Shown piece after piece: positions 23,030 through 33,725 of a stretch of DNA of 64,000 nucleotides; positions within the stretch are counted from its first letter, which is position 1; each line of letters opens with the position of its first letter. The notes under the pieces were generated by a model. The model worked only from the letters and a program-made list of their open reading frames with translations, was not told the origin of the DNA and did not search any database. Origin of the DNA: Platycnemis pennipes (taxonomy: Eukaryota > Arthropoda > Insecta > Odonata > Platycnemididae). A program made the position numbers and the translations under genes. The stretch is taken from positions 12,899,131 through 12,963,130 of the forward strand of contig OW121854.1 in assembly GCA_933228895.1 (NCBI GenBank), read 5' to 3'.

Positions 23030-23410
23030 TCATCTACATCTACGTATTACCCTGCGAACCACCACGATGGTGTGTGGCAGGGAGTGAAGATCATTATTGA
23101 CTTGAATTTAGGATATTTAATGGAGACATGCTAGGCAATAGGGTCACGTGCAGCTAGATGGTTAGTATGCACATAATAAGAAAGGGATTATTGGTTGTTA
23201 TTACATGCATCATGCACTACAGACTACTCTTGACTATATTTAACCTATCCCTTTCCTATGTTGCCTATTGTCCTCTCTTATGGTACGCGGGAAAAATGAC
23301 ATTTTAAATCTATCGGTACGACTATCTATCTCTCTAATCTTGTTAATCTGATTAAATCTAGCGTAATATGCAGGGTTTCTTAATATATATCTAACGTCAT
23401 CTGTGAAAAA
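23030..23410 (-). mobile_element. CR1/L2-group LINE family B, 3' fragment (minus)
   Basis: Read on the minus strand, the remnant first gives the end of the coding region, with sequence matching 58440-58560 (runs around ATAGATTTAAAATGTC and CCCGCGTACCAT). The family B untranslated region follows, then the terminal hairpin and a GTAGATGTAGATG tail at 23030-23090. No open frame survives. Confidence 0.7.
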
Positions 23411-23559
23411 TTCTGTTTCGAATTTACTTAATTCAAAACCAGTTCAATCGCCTCAAAGCCCATAGTGTATTTCAGCGATTAATTACATATAAAATAAAAT
23501 AAGCATTGACTACTTTTCGAAAGTTATGGTGCATAAAGCTGTGCTAAAAAATGCTACAT

Positions 23560-24010
23560 TTCGTCTACGTCTTTGTAATACCCTGCGAGCCAGTGCGAGG
23601 GTATGTGGCAGGGGGTGAATATCACAAAAAATGCACTACTTACATGAAACTTTGAGTTGCATTGCTATTACTTCCTGGTCACATGTTAGATATAAGGGTC
23701 ACGTGCATTAGTAGGTGGTGTGTAACTACACATTAATGAATTGATTACTGGGTAGAAAACATTTTTCACAAATACATTAATCGGCATTTCCCAATCATGC
23801 ATGTGTTAGTAATGCCAAAACATGCATCACTGCACTTCAGACTATTATAGAAATTTTTTACCTACCTAACTATTTGCTATTATGCCTATTGTGCATTCTT
23901 ATGGTACGCGGGAAATTGACATTCTAAATCTATCGGCACGATAATCCATCTCTCTAATCATGTTTTTCTGTTCTAACATAGCAAAATACGCAAGGGATCT
24001 TGGGATTAGT
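23560..24010 (-). mobile_element. CR1/L2-group LINE family B, second 3' fragment (minus)
   Basis: A second copy in the same orientation as the previous one, again with the end of the coding region (around 23900-23990), the untranslated region and the hairpin with tail at 23560-23620. Spacing and differences show it is a separate insertion rather than a continuation. Confidence 0.7.
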
Positions 24011-24164
24011 TCTTAGGTAAATTTCGGTGGCAGTTGAAGGAGAGCCTTACATTAATGAAAGTTCTGCATTTTCACTCTTACTAATTGTTTGACTGATCGT
24101 TTTGATGCAACAAAATTGGCATTTTTACGGGTGATCAAATGTTGCCTTCCCATCGTCACCGTAT

Positions 24165-25430
24165 ACATCTACCAACATCTACATAATACCCTGCAAGCCA
24201 CGATAAAGTTGTGTGGCAGGGGGTGAATTATCACCAAACATGCACTACATATCATGCATTTAAAAGGATTAGTGCTCATATACTTATCTAAACTTCACTA
24301 TTTAAAAAAAGATAAAAATATCAAAGCAAACATGCAAAAACATGCTGTTGGTTGCGTTAGCTTCAAGCCCTTATACCCACATGCAGTTACAAATGTTATC
24401 CATTGCTACACTCGTACTGGATATATTTACCGTTATTCATATCCCTAATAGTACGAGGAAAAAAGGATATTTTGAATCTGTCAGTTCTGAAATCAATTTC
24501 TCTCATTTTGTGATTATGATCCAGTCTACCATAGTAAGTTGGGGTCCGCAAAACATTTTTAACATCATCATCATTGGTCAACAATCCTAGGATTGGTTTG
24601 ACGCAGCTTTCCACTCGATTCTTCTATCGGCCAACCTTTTTATTGTGACGTAATTCTTCTCTTTTACATTCTTCACAACCTGTTCCATGTATCTCATACG
24701 AGGCCTCCCTTTTCCAATCTTCCTGTTTACTTTTCCCTCGACGATAGTCTTCATCAGGCCATCGTGTCTCAAGATATGGCCAATTAAGTTTCCCTTCTTC
24801 TTTTTAGAGTTGTCAGAAGACTTCTCTTTTCTCCTACTCTTCTTAGCACCTCCTCGTTACTTACTCGGTCGATCCATTTCATCTTCAGCATTCTTCTGTA
24901 GCACCACATTGCAAATGCTTCTACTTTTTTCTTCTCCGCTGCTGTCATCGTCCATGATTCACTGCCGTATAGAAAAATTCTTCAGATGTATGTTCTGATG
25001 AACTGTTTCCTTACTTCTATGCTTGTATTTCCTGCTATAAGTAGATTCTTCTTTTGAAAGAATGCCCTTTTTGCCTGGGCTATTCTACTCACTATTTCTT
25101 TCTTGCTTCGTCCATCGTTGGTTACTCTGCTTCCCAGGTAACATAGCTCTTTCACCTCTTCCAGTTTTTAGCATCATCACTGAAAATATTGTCTTGGAAT
25201 TTATTTAAGAGATTAAGTCTAAATTTCAACCTGCGATCTGACAATGATTCCCAATTTAATTTATTTAATAGACTGGTTACGCTAATAATGTTATCGTACC
25301 GTCCCTTTACAAATCTTGCCGATCTTCGCTGCACACGTTCAAGTTCATTATTTAGACTGATTTCGTAGGGATCCCATACACTGGCAGCATATTTCAAAGA
25401 AGTATAATGATAGCTCGAGAGAGAGTGGTG
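24165..25430 (-). pseudogene. CR1/L2-group LINE family A, interrupted by an RTE LINE
   Basis: The minus strand carries the C-terminus of a non-LTR reverse transcriptase. The upstream half (25430-25165) reads VWDPYEISLNNELERVQRRS and then SVTSLLNKLNWESLSDRRLK. The downstream half (24569-24240) reads NVLRTPTYYGRLDHNHKMRE and FFPRTIRDMNNGKY. Between them lies an RTE insertion (24570-25164), flanked by a 14-bp duplication. The 3' end is the conserved hairpin plus hexamer tail at 24165-24230. Only the region after the RT thumb is retained, so the copy was already 5'-truncated before the RTE landed in it. Confidence 0.85.
24556..25178 (-). pseudogene. RTE-clade LINE inserted in LINE A (copy 4)
   Basis: This RTE 3' fragment on the minus strand is bounded by near-identical 14-bp repeats TTTTTAACATCATC (24556-24569) and TTTTTAGCATCATC (25165-25178). 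The coding part matches copies 1 and 2 from LEEVKELCYLGSRVTNDGRS through RHDGLMKTIVEG to NQS, but several frameshifts break it, leaving only 61 codons open at the end. It lacks the endonuclease and RT palm. Confidence 0.88.
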
Positions 25431-25917
25431 GTTTGACTGTGCATACCGGTGTGTATTCTGTTGTGGCATGAACCTGCCCCGATAGGGCTGGCCTCCTCAT
25501 TGACACTTATGCTTCTGTTTTCCCTTCCCCAGGTAAGCGGAGGCCGTTCTCAGCCCGTCCCTGTGCACCGCATCAAAAGGGCAGGCGGAGGCTCTCCCTC
25601 GCCGGCGTTCTACATCGTGAGTAGCCCCTGGACTCTCCTCGGGAAGGGGACATCCTCATATCCATCCAGCTTTCACAGCTATTATATCTCTCGATCGCGT
25701 CCGCCACAGGGAACGCCTCTGTTTAAATCAACCGTTGGGTTTGAGGCTACACGCCAGTGAAAATCCCACAAGAGCCCATAGTTCCACACGCTAGCGCCAC
25801 CATAGTATCGTGGGTCTTATGTATAAACAAACCCGCCTTCGTAAATTGAAACTAGCTCTCCGAATAATCCACCAGCTATAAATAAATTATCATGCAAAAG
25901 ACTTTCGCTTTTATCCT
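25431..25917. other. Unassigned DNA
   Basis: A 103-codon frame at 25449-25760 has no recognisable domain. Nothing else seen. Confidence 0.35.
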
Positions 25918-25925
25918 TGTACCTG

Positions 25926-27662
25926 CAGGCACGTAGCCAGGGGGTGGGGGGGGGGGGCTCAAGGGGGGCACAACTCAAGGGGTCAAGACCTGGGGGGTTA
26001 TTTTGTAATCTCATTTAGTGAGAATACGTCATAAAATGTCACTTTTTCGTAGTTAAAATCCGCCGCCCAGGCGGCGTGACCATCTTCGGATCTCAAGCGG
26101 TGAACTGCCGGTCATGTGCTGGTCTTTTAGACGATTCATCCGCTCTGATCCGTATCTTTCGACTCTTGATCCGTTTCATTATCTCCGCCTGCCATTAGTT
26201 CCCATCTCATCTTCATGAAGAACGTGAAATGGAGCCACCATCGTTTCCACTTGAAGGTTGAGTTGGAAGGAAAAGCAAGAGCGGGAAAGATACAAACGAT
26301 TTTTAATTGAATTTTCGGAATTTGCCCAACGTGAAGAACTTAAACGTTCTTAACTAACTAATTGTATATTATCAACAAATGATTTCTAAAACACTATTAA
26401 CGTAAAATGTTGCAAGAAACAAATGCAAATTCCAATATTGGTATAAAGAAAATTATCGAATGTGAATTATCTTGAAAGGTCATCCGAATAATTAAAATGA
26501 TAGGGACAAACAATTTTTCACTCACCTTCACCGTATTCCTCCATTTTTGAAGACGGCGGTCGCCGTTGCCAGGCACTCGTTTGTTTACTCAAAGTAGACG
26601 AGGTCGGCAACAGATAGCGCTACCGACAGAAGATTCGACAATTCACGAATCGTTCGTGAGCCGATCATTAAGAGAGCGAAACGGATCTCCCGCCTTCCCG
26701 CAAAGAGTCATTAAAAAGGTGAGATTACAAAATAACCCCCCTGCCTACGCTTTCAGGAACCTTCAAAAGGTGCGTAACGATCAGCGTACATAAACAGAAT
26801 TTGTCAATTTAGCGGCCGGTGCTATGCCCGGAAGTACCGACGTAGAAATTCAAGTTGTCCAGGGTCTACGTGAGGTTTGTAAGAGCACATCTTGGAGAGA
26901 ATGGTTCATTGCATTTTAAAAGTTAAGTGAGAGGGCAAAGCATAGGAGCATCGACCCAACCAGTTTAATTAAGAACAACTGCATCAACCCCCGAAAGATT
27001 GCAATGGGGACAGCGGATGTTCATAGTACATTCTAAAGACGATATGAGCAGTCGACAGACTTCGCTGGAAATGCGGAGAATAACACCGCCATGTCTTACG
27101 AAAATACATGCATGTATGGTCATGAGGGGAAAGTTTTGTTGACAACACTAATTTCATCTCGTTTTGTTATTAAGCAATTCTATGAACACTGTATAATGCA
27201 TGAGAGATTTTTTTTAGACGATAAGTAACTTGTTACCAGGACATTGAATTATTATTGTTTACTTTTTCGCAAAAAAAAATTTTGTTGTTATTTAAACTGG
27301 GCTTGATAATCCGTATTACGCTGGATAAAACTCAACTGTTGTCTTTCAATGTGATAACTAGTTGACTGCACGTGTGTGGTTAATAATAGCCTTATTCAAT
27401 CTGATATGTACGTATGCGTCGAACTTCTGTTCTGGAACCGGGCATATTAACTGCTTAACTACAACGTAAGCAGTGAACTTTACCAGTGAGAAGAGATAGG
27501 AGTGGGTACTGTGAAAGTAAATACCAAGCACATACCTACTGAAAATTTAAGGAGTAGATTTCTATCATGTCGGCACCGAACGGGCAAGGCTGATTTGTTT
27601 CAATTTACGCTATACTAGACTTAGACCCCCCTCCCCGAAGCAAATTTCTGGCTACTTGTCTG
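25926..27662. mobile_element. hAT-like non-autonomous element, 1.74 kb
   Basis: The element begins CAGGCACGTAGCCAGG and ends with the imperfect inverse (CTGGCTACTTGTCTG), flanked by perfect 8-bp duplications TGTACCTG at 25918-25925 and 27663-27670. An 8-bp duplication and CAGG-type ends fit hAT. Near the left end are G-runs, mirrored by C-runs at the right. No transposase is recognisable; the 75-codon frame at 26566-26793 has no known motif. An internal inverted pair lies at about 25990-26012 and 26719-26741, so a second element may be nested inside. Confidence 0.85.
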
Positions 27663-27670
27663 TGTACCTG

Positions 27671-28215
27671 AAAAAAATAAAATAACCTCCACGAATAGAG
27701 AAAAAAGTTATCACATCTTGATGACATAAATACCATTTATTCAACCCTGTAGTATAATTAATACTAATTAATAACATAATGTATACATAATACTCATTAA
27801 TAACACTGAAAATTTGACAAACTAGTTCGTCAGATGGGTCTCATTAAGTACATGCATTTGGTTAGAAGAAACCCTAAAATAGTAATTGATCTCTCGATAC
27901 GAGAAGAATTAGTGAGCCTAAATAAGGTGAGGGCAATAAGGAGAAGTGGCCCTTAGCTGCACTTTTTCCTTCTTCCTTTCGTGATAAAGACTTAACCTTA
28001 ACTTAGACTAGACTTAATAATAACTTAACTAAAATCCAAAACTGTTTTTATTTTTGCCGACCCGCGTGTCAACTCAACAAAGTCATTCTCCAAGCACAGA
28101 CATACGTGTCACACCCTGTAGATATAGTTAAATGTATCTTTTAAACCATTATCCATATGTAATGTCCTGTTCAACTCTAAAGGCAGACGTGAACCATGGG
28201 AACAGGGTGGCTTAT
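27671..28215. other. Unassigned AT-rich DNA
   Basis: No coding or repeat structure recognised. Confidence 0.4.
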
Positions 28216-28545
28216 CATCATCTGTCAACAATCCTAGTGCTTGTTTGTTCGTAGGTTTCCGCGGCGTTGGTTAGATGTTCTCTGCATTTTTTCGGGATAC
28301 GTCCGCGTCGTTTGAGAGTTGTGACAACAGTTTCGCCAACTCTCCTGTTGGCATATTTAGGTCGAAGTGGTTGAGAAGTCGTTTTCGTCCTCCTAATATA
28401 TAGGCCTGGTCGTAGAAGTGCTGCCCTCTGATTGGCCGGATTTTTTATTTTTTTGATGACCCTTTTCCAAGCAGAATGCAAAGGGTAACCCTCCTCTATG
28501 TTTATGTTCATCGGTGTCTTTATTATTTCTATCGCCTCGCCTACC
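28216..28545 (-). pseudogene. Penelope-like element, C-terminal end (copy d, minus)
   Basis: On the minus strand from 28545 the translation begins EAIEIIKTPMNINIEEGYP, close to the EAIEII and NFNRDGG block of Penelope copy c. It continues through a basic tail with SAWKRVIKKIK to a stop near 28218. This is the end of the endonuclease and the C-terminal extension. It is arranged head to head with a second copy of the same segment on the plus strand (copy e), only a few bases away. Confidence 0.65.
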
Positions 28546-29320
28546 GATGAACATAAACAGAGAGGACGGATACCCTTTGCACTCTGCTTGGAGGAAAAGG
28601 GTCATCAAAAAAAAATTCCAGACAATCGGAGGGCAGCACTTATACGATCAGGCCTATTATAAAGGTGCGTTTACATGTAGCAGTTCACTGCTATGATAGT
28701 CAACTGCTAACAACTGTTAAGCCCCACTCGCATGTGTAAATAGCAACTGCGATGTGAGTTCAGGTCGATAGTGGACACATGTCGAACACTATCGATCCTA
28801 GTTCGAGCTATTAGCAAACTTGAAGCCCGTCTACTGTCCAGCGGAAATGTATCCAACACAATCGCAACAATCGCCAGCGGATAGCAATGCACGACGTCTG
28901 GTATCGGGAATTTGGATATAATCACAAGGATATCACTCCCCAACAGGGGAGATTCTGCTCTTTAAATAATGGGAACAAAAGATAATCGTCAATGGAATTT
29001 ATCGCTTGAAGAATTTCATGAAAATTTAAGCATCAATCACTATTGAGATAAAACTCTTTTTATTTGTTGTGGCAACGCCTAAATAGCGGCTTTAAGCTGC
29101 ATAGAAGTTGGTGCAGACGCATCATAGCAGTAGCGATATAGATACATCGCGCATCTCGCGACTGTCATAGCAGTCAACTGCTACGTGTAAACGCTGCTTA
29201 AGGACGACGAAAACGACTTCTCAACCACTTCGACCTGAACGCCAACAGTAAAGTTAGCGAAACTGTTGGCACAACTGTCAAACGACGCGGGCGTATCCAG
29301 AAAAATGCAGAGAAAAAAAT
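28546..29320 (+). pseudogene. Penelope-like element end (copy e, plus), split by a MITE
   Basis: The plus-strand mirror of copy d: PMNINREDGYPLHSAW at about 28548-28600, a GGGCAGCACT landmark, then, after an inserted MITE at 28663-29198, GACGACGAAAACGACTTCTC and on to about 29320. Comparing it with copy d shows continuous sequence there, which makes copy d an empty-site reference for the MITE. Frameshifts and a small indel prevent a continuous frame. Confidence 0.65.
28663..29198. mobile_element. Harbinger-like MITE, copy 1
   Basis: 536 bp with about 40-bp inverted ends (AGGTGCGTTTACATGTAGCA at the left, the inverse of AGCAGCGTTTACACGTAGCA at the right), flanked by TAA on both sides. The core CAGTTGACTGCTATGACAGTC of the right end is itself partly palindromic. 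A 3-bp TAA duplication is the usual mark of PIF/Harbinger. No coding capacity. A second copy is at 49336-49857. Confidence 0.85.
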
Positions 29321-29799
29321 CCTGGTGCTTAGAGTTGTATTTCCATTTATAATTAGAGGTTGAGCCGCGCCGCCACTTCGCGGTGCCACTTAACAGGGAT
29401 TTTTCGTTTCTCATTTGTTTTCGAGTATGAGTTAGTGAGTTTTGCTTTTGAGTTTTTTACGCTTGAACGCGGCGCAGAGCGGATCGAGATCGGAACGTAG
29501 TCATATGACTGCACCTCGCACGGGAAGTTGTCGTCAGCTGGTGAGTGGCACGCGCCCTGAAGTTTTTTTTGGCCAATCGTGGCTCAACCTGTACTAGTGA
29601 TAATAAATTACAGTCCACTATTGTTGTTAATTGACCATAGAATGAAGTTCGGAAGTTATCATATGCGCCTTCGGGCCAGATTCGAGTTTGAGAACAGTGG
29701 TTTCGACTAGGATTTGTGTCGGTTTATGATTCTTGTTTGGTGCAAGGAGAAAATGCGGAGGATTCCGGCGATCGATGATTTGGAATTCCGTATTGCTTC
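29321..29799. other. Unassigned DNA
   Basis: Nothing recognised; small frames only. Confidence 0.4.
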
Positions 29800-30002
29800 G
29801 AATTTCGTTCTTGGTCGCGTTATAACCCACATGTCCTGAACGTATTCAATATGTAATTGTCTAATATTTCAACTCATGCGTTTAACACAAATCGATTGGT
29901 ATAAATACTGGCGAAAGCGAGCTCCCTCGGCAAGGCAGCACTGCATTGCTTAAACCACGCCGGTCGCTTTTTACGACACCACAGTTTTGAAATTCTAACT
30001 TA
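29800..30002 (-). mobile_element. Fragment of the foldback family seen at 43.0-43.9 kb
   Basis: About 180 bp matches, in inverse orientation, the central spacer and the start of an arm of the foldback element at 42999-43943 (landmarks AACTCATGCGTTTAACACAA and CGACACCACAGTTTTGAAAT). It ends abruptly where BEL/Pao sequence begins, so only part of a family member is present. Confidence 0.65.
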
Positions 30003-30300
30003 AAACTGCAGTGTGAATTGCAGAAGCTGTTGGATCGTGGAGGCTTTGAGATGCGCAAATGGTTGAGCAACGAGGTCGAATTGGTAGAGAACATACCCCC
30101 GGGTTTTTGCATGCGGAAGCCGCAGGTTTTTACCTTTCAATACGGGAACCGACCGGCCGCGGAAATTTTGGGTCTGGCATGGAATCCTAGGAAGGATGAG
30201 TTTGATTCTGGATTTGGTGATGTTAAGAAAAGAGCCATATTGTCGGAGGTAGCTCGCTTGTTTGATCCTCTTGGTTTCTCTAGTTCCAATCACCTTTTAT
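30003..30300 (+). pseudogene. BEL/Pao retrotransposon 1, part 1 (end of RT)
   Basis: The plus strand encodes the region after the RT palm of a BEL/Pao polyprotein: CELQKLLDRGGFEMRKWLSN, then AAEILGLAWNPRKDEFDSG, and KRAILSEVARLFDPLGF, the signature that leads into the RNase H region of these elements. The frame is open (30018-30298) until a later LINE and AT-rich insertion interrupt it. The gag, protease and RT catalytic core are missing on the left, where a foldback fragment abuts. Three further parts follow at 31985-32304, 33726-34165 and 35523-36600 in correct order. Confidence 0.88.
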
Positions 30301-30390
30301 TGAAAATAATAATAATGATAAAACGTTTATTGTCGTAGACCTTTTAAGGTCTAAGGTCTTTTAAGGTCTTTCAGACTTTTAAGGAAAATA

Positions 30391-31215
30391 CATCTACATC
30401 TACATAATACCCTGCAAGCCACCACAAGGGTGTGTGGCAGGGGGTGATTGCTCACCAAACATGCACTACATATCATGCATAAAAAAGGAATAGTATTAAT
30501 AAAGTAGTCAGAACCACACTATTTAAAAAAGATAGAAATTGCAAAGCATACATGCAAAAACATTCTGTTAGTAGGGTTAGCTTTAAGTACTCATACCAAC
30601 ATGCAGCTACCAATGCTATTCATTGCTACTCTCCGATAGGACATATTTACCGTTATTTGTATCTCTTATTGTGCGAGGGAAAAAGGACATTTTGAATCGG
30701 TCAGTTCGGCAATCAATTTCTCTAACTTTATGATTATGGTCCAGTCTGCCATAGTAAGTTGGGGTTCGTAAAATATTTTTAGCATCATCACTGAAAATAT
30801 TGCCTTGGAATTTGTGGAAGAGATTAAGTCTAAATTTCAACCTGCGATCTGACAATGATTCCCATTTCAATTCATTTAATAGACTGGTTACGCTAATATA
30901 ATAATCGTATCGTCCCTTTACAAATCTTGCCGATCTTCGCTGCACACGTTCAAGTTCATTACTTAGACCGATTTCGTAGGGATCCCATACACTGGCAGCA
31001 TATTCGAAATGAGGTCTAACAAGGGAAAGGTAGCTGATTTCTCGTACATGATCGTCACATTTACCCAATACTCTTTTAATGAAACCCAGTTTGCGATTCG
31101 CTTGACCCATTATTTCACGAATGTGTTTACCCCAGGAAAGATCATTTGTCAGTCTTATTCCAAGATATTTAATGGATTCCACGTTTGTTAATTCATTATT
31201 ACTTATTTTGTAAGT
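30391..31215 (-). pseudogene. CR1/L2-group LINE family A, 3' fragment inside BEL 1
   Basis: A 188-codon open frame on the minus strand (31182-30616) encodes the RT C-terminal region: ESIKYLGIRLTNDLSWGKHI, YLSLVRPHFEYAASVWDPYE, ERVQRRSARFVKGRY, and FFPRTIRDTNNGKY before the stop. The 3' end carries the hairpin CCCTGCAAGCCACC...GTGTGGCAGGGGGTGA and the tail at 30391-30450. It is the longest uninterrupted family A copy here and the reference for the others. It separates part 1 of BEL 1 from part 2. Confidence 0.9.
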
Positions 31216-31317
31216 GGTAGAGGAGAGCTATTCTTTTTCCAAAATTTCATTACAAGACATGACATTACATGAAGCTTACATAATATTTTCAAAAACAAAA
31301 ATGCATAAAATGGTAGG

Positions 31318-31971
31318 TACTTATAATACATGTTATAATATACAAAAAACGATCAAAATAATATTAGGTATTACTCAATATTCACATCATTATATTGGAT
31401 ATCTTATTGATATTGAATTCACAAGAATGATATTCAAAATTTGAGATATAAACACAGTAAGAGTTAACAAATGTTAAAAAATAATACATGATGCACAATA
31501 GGGTAAATTCAAGATACATTATTTCTATGTATGACAATTTTAATTGAAATAACTACGTTTCTAAGGTTGACAGATTTTCATGAATATATAATTAAATAAT
31601 TTTCTTTTAAAACAAATTACCGATTGGCATATTTCACCATCAATTGTAAATGAATTCCAGTTTCTTGATACTGTAGTTACGAAGTACTTTTAATACATGT
31701 TATAATATACAAAAAATTATTAAAATAATTTTAGGTATTACTCATTATTTACATCATTATATTGGATATCCTATTGATATGAAATTTACAGGAATGATAT
31801 TTACAATTTGAGATATAAACCCAGAAAGAGTTACCAAATGTTAAAAAATAATACATGATACACAATAGGATAAATTCAAGGTACATTTTGTCAATGTATG
31901 ATAATATTAATTGCAATAACTACATTTCTAAGGTTGACAGTTTTTCATGAATATATAATTAAATAAATGGC
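31318..31971. repeat. Pair of 280-bp direct repeats, AT-rich
   Basis: Segment 31318-31600 recurs at 31685-31966, an offset of 367 bp, with landmarks AATACATGTTATAATATAC, GGTATTACTCA and TTCATGAATATATAATTAAA in both. The copies differ by scattered substitutions. No coding content. The pair lies between the LINE inserted in BEL 1 and BEL 1 part 2, so it entered or duplicated there after BEL 1. Confidence 0.8.
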
Positions 31972-31984
31972 TCATCCATTGACT

Positions 31985-32304
31985 TTGGCTTTGCGGACTT
32001 GATTGGGATGACCCTCCTCCCGAGGAAGTAGTCATAAAAAAAGAGTTGCCACTCATTTTGAAATTTGAATCAAGTCGTTGCTTGCAATTAGACTCGGTGG
32101 TTGACATTCAAATACGTGCATTTGCTGATAGTTCAGAGAGGGTTGCGGTGCTGTGGTGGTTTATTTACGTGGTGTGGACTCCGAACAGAAGGTTACAACC
32201 TCCTTTACTGATGGCAAAGTCAAAGTGGCGCCCATCAAGCTCATAATGCTACCTCGATTGGAACTGATAGGTGTGGTTTTAGCTACCTAACTTATTGAGT
32301 ACGT
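31985..32304 (+). pseudogene. BEL/Pao retrotransposon 1, part 2 (RNase H, first half)
   Basis: In two plus-strand frames, joined by a frameshift near 32140, the RNase H start of BEL/Pao is readable: DDPPPEEVV, then RAFADSSE, with the first catalytic Asp in the FADSS motif, followed in the other frame by YLRGVDSEQKVTTSFTDGK, KVKVAPIKLIMLPRLELIG with the Glu of the catalytic set, and LIEYVRDILHI. It is then cut by the hAT-like element at 32305. Confidence 0.85.
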
Positions 32305-33725
32305 TAGGGATATATTGCATATCGTGGTAAATTACGGTAATTTTAAGTTTTGAGCCGCACATCGTTATCAAAGGACTCAAAGCGAAATCAAATAGCATTG
32401 AGATATAAATTCCAACGCTTATATCAAATATATCACGACGTTTATCTATTATAACACATTAAAAAAATTAAGACGAAGTTGGCAGCAACACGCAATTTGC
32501 TCTCTTTTGTCACACCATGAGAAATTATGGTTCCAAATACATACCCCGGCGCAATATGCATTCGTTATTTTACTCTGAATAAATTGGAATTAATCACGGA
32601 CACAATGTAAACAAAATCGTTTAAGCTTCTTAAGGTGGCTCCACCGAATTATGAAGTAGATGTCATTTTTGTGAAAACGTCAGAATACATAATTTTTTGC
32701 CCCTTTTATCGATTGGCAACAAAATAATTTGGCCTTTCCATAATATATTTGAAGAAAAAAGACACTGAAAATCAGATATTTTATACGTGGCTATACGGCA
32801 GAGCATGGCTCTTGCAGTAAAATTTGCAGATTAATAATGTAAGGAGAAATGTCGTTTTGACGAAAAACTAATATAAGATGCGTGATTTTACGTAGAATTT
32901 AGCATTGTAAAAAAGTGCTCGCCTTACCACACTTGTTTGATTGATATTAATAAATGTTTGCTCGAAAAAAAAGCAGAAAAGCCTTAGTTACGTGAAAGTG
33001 GCGCTACAGTATGTTGTTATCATTGGCAACGATACTTGTGACGGAACGTGCTTACAAGCTTATTTACCGTCTTAATTACGGAATATACCTTACCAAGATC
33101 CTTCTAATATTTTTTACGTACTTTAAATATTTTATTGGTTATTGATATGGTATAATTAATATAAATGCTTCCAAATGGTAGCAGCGTATTTGTTGCCAAA
33201 CAATTTTCAAAAATACGAATATTAAAAAAAATTCAAAACAAAGAGTTGTATTTGCAAGGGAGTAATTTAAAACTAAGTAAGAAAATATTCAACCTATTTT
33301 AGAATACGTATTAGCGGAATTGAGCATGTATCCTCACTTTATAAATTAAACGTGGCAACAACACGTCAGTCATTTTCCGAAGTCAAAATGAGTTAAAAGA
33401 GCTTGTAAAAAATGGAATGCAACTACAACGCGCTATAAAATAGCATACTCACACAATTATTGTGTATGCGTTATCACCCTATTGATGATTTTCCATATAG
33501 GTGTTTTTCTGGATCGGTATTTATTCATTAAATAACGTAACTCTTTTACGGGATGTTGAATCGCGGAGTCACGGTGGAACCTCCTTAAATAATAATATTA
33601 CCCATTTCAATGGGTTCTTCGTGAGGAAGAACTTTTCTGAAAATTACCGTTGATTACGGTAATTTTCACGGGCGTTGGTAATTTACGAAAATTACCGCGG
33701 TGATTTACCAAGTTGCCCATCTCTA
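32305..33725. mobile_element. hAT-like MITE, copy 1 (in BEL 1; holds a TTAA element)
   Basis: The outer parts of this interval match the 505-bp element at 37682-38186 end to end, including GTAAATTACGGTAATTTT near the left, CATATCACGACGTTTATC internally, and ACCAAGTTGCCCATCTCTA at the right terminus. The left terminal repeat is eroded. It disrupts BEL 1 between its RNase H halves. Within it, 32634-33584 is a separate insertion. Confidence 0.82.
32634..33584. mobile_element. TTAA-flanked element (piggyBac-like), 951 bp
   Basis: Starts GGTGGCTCCACCG, ends with the imperfect inverse CGGTGGAACCTCC, and has TTAA on both sides (32630-32633 and 33585-33588). The related MITE at 37682-38186 has a single TTAA at the same position, a direct empty-site comparison. 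TTAA duplication is the mark of piggyBac and a few other superfamilies. No transposase frame is present. Confidence 0.87.

Noticed and set aside
31318..31971. Long terminal repeats of a small LTR element
   Set aside because: Only 84 bp separate the two copies, with no TG...CA ends, primer-binding site or polypurine tract.
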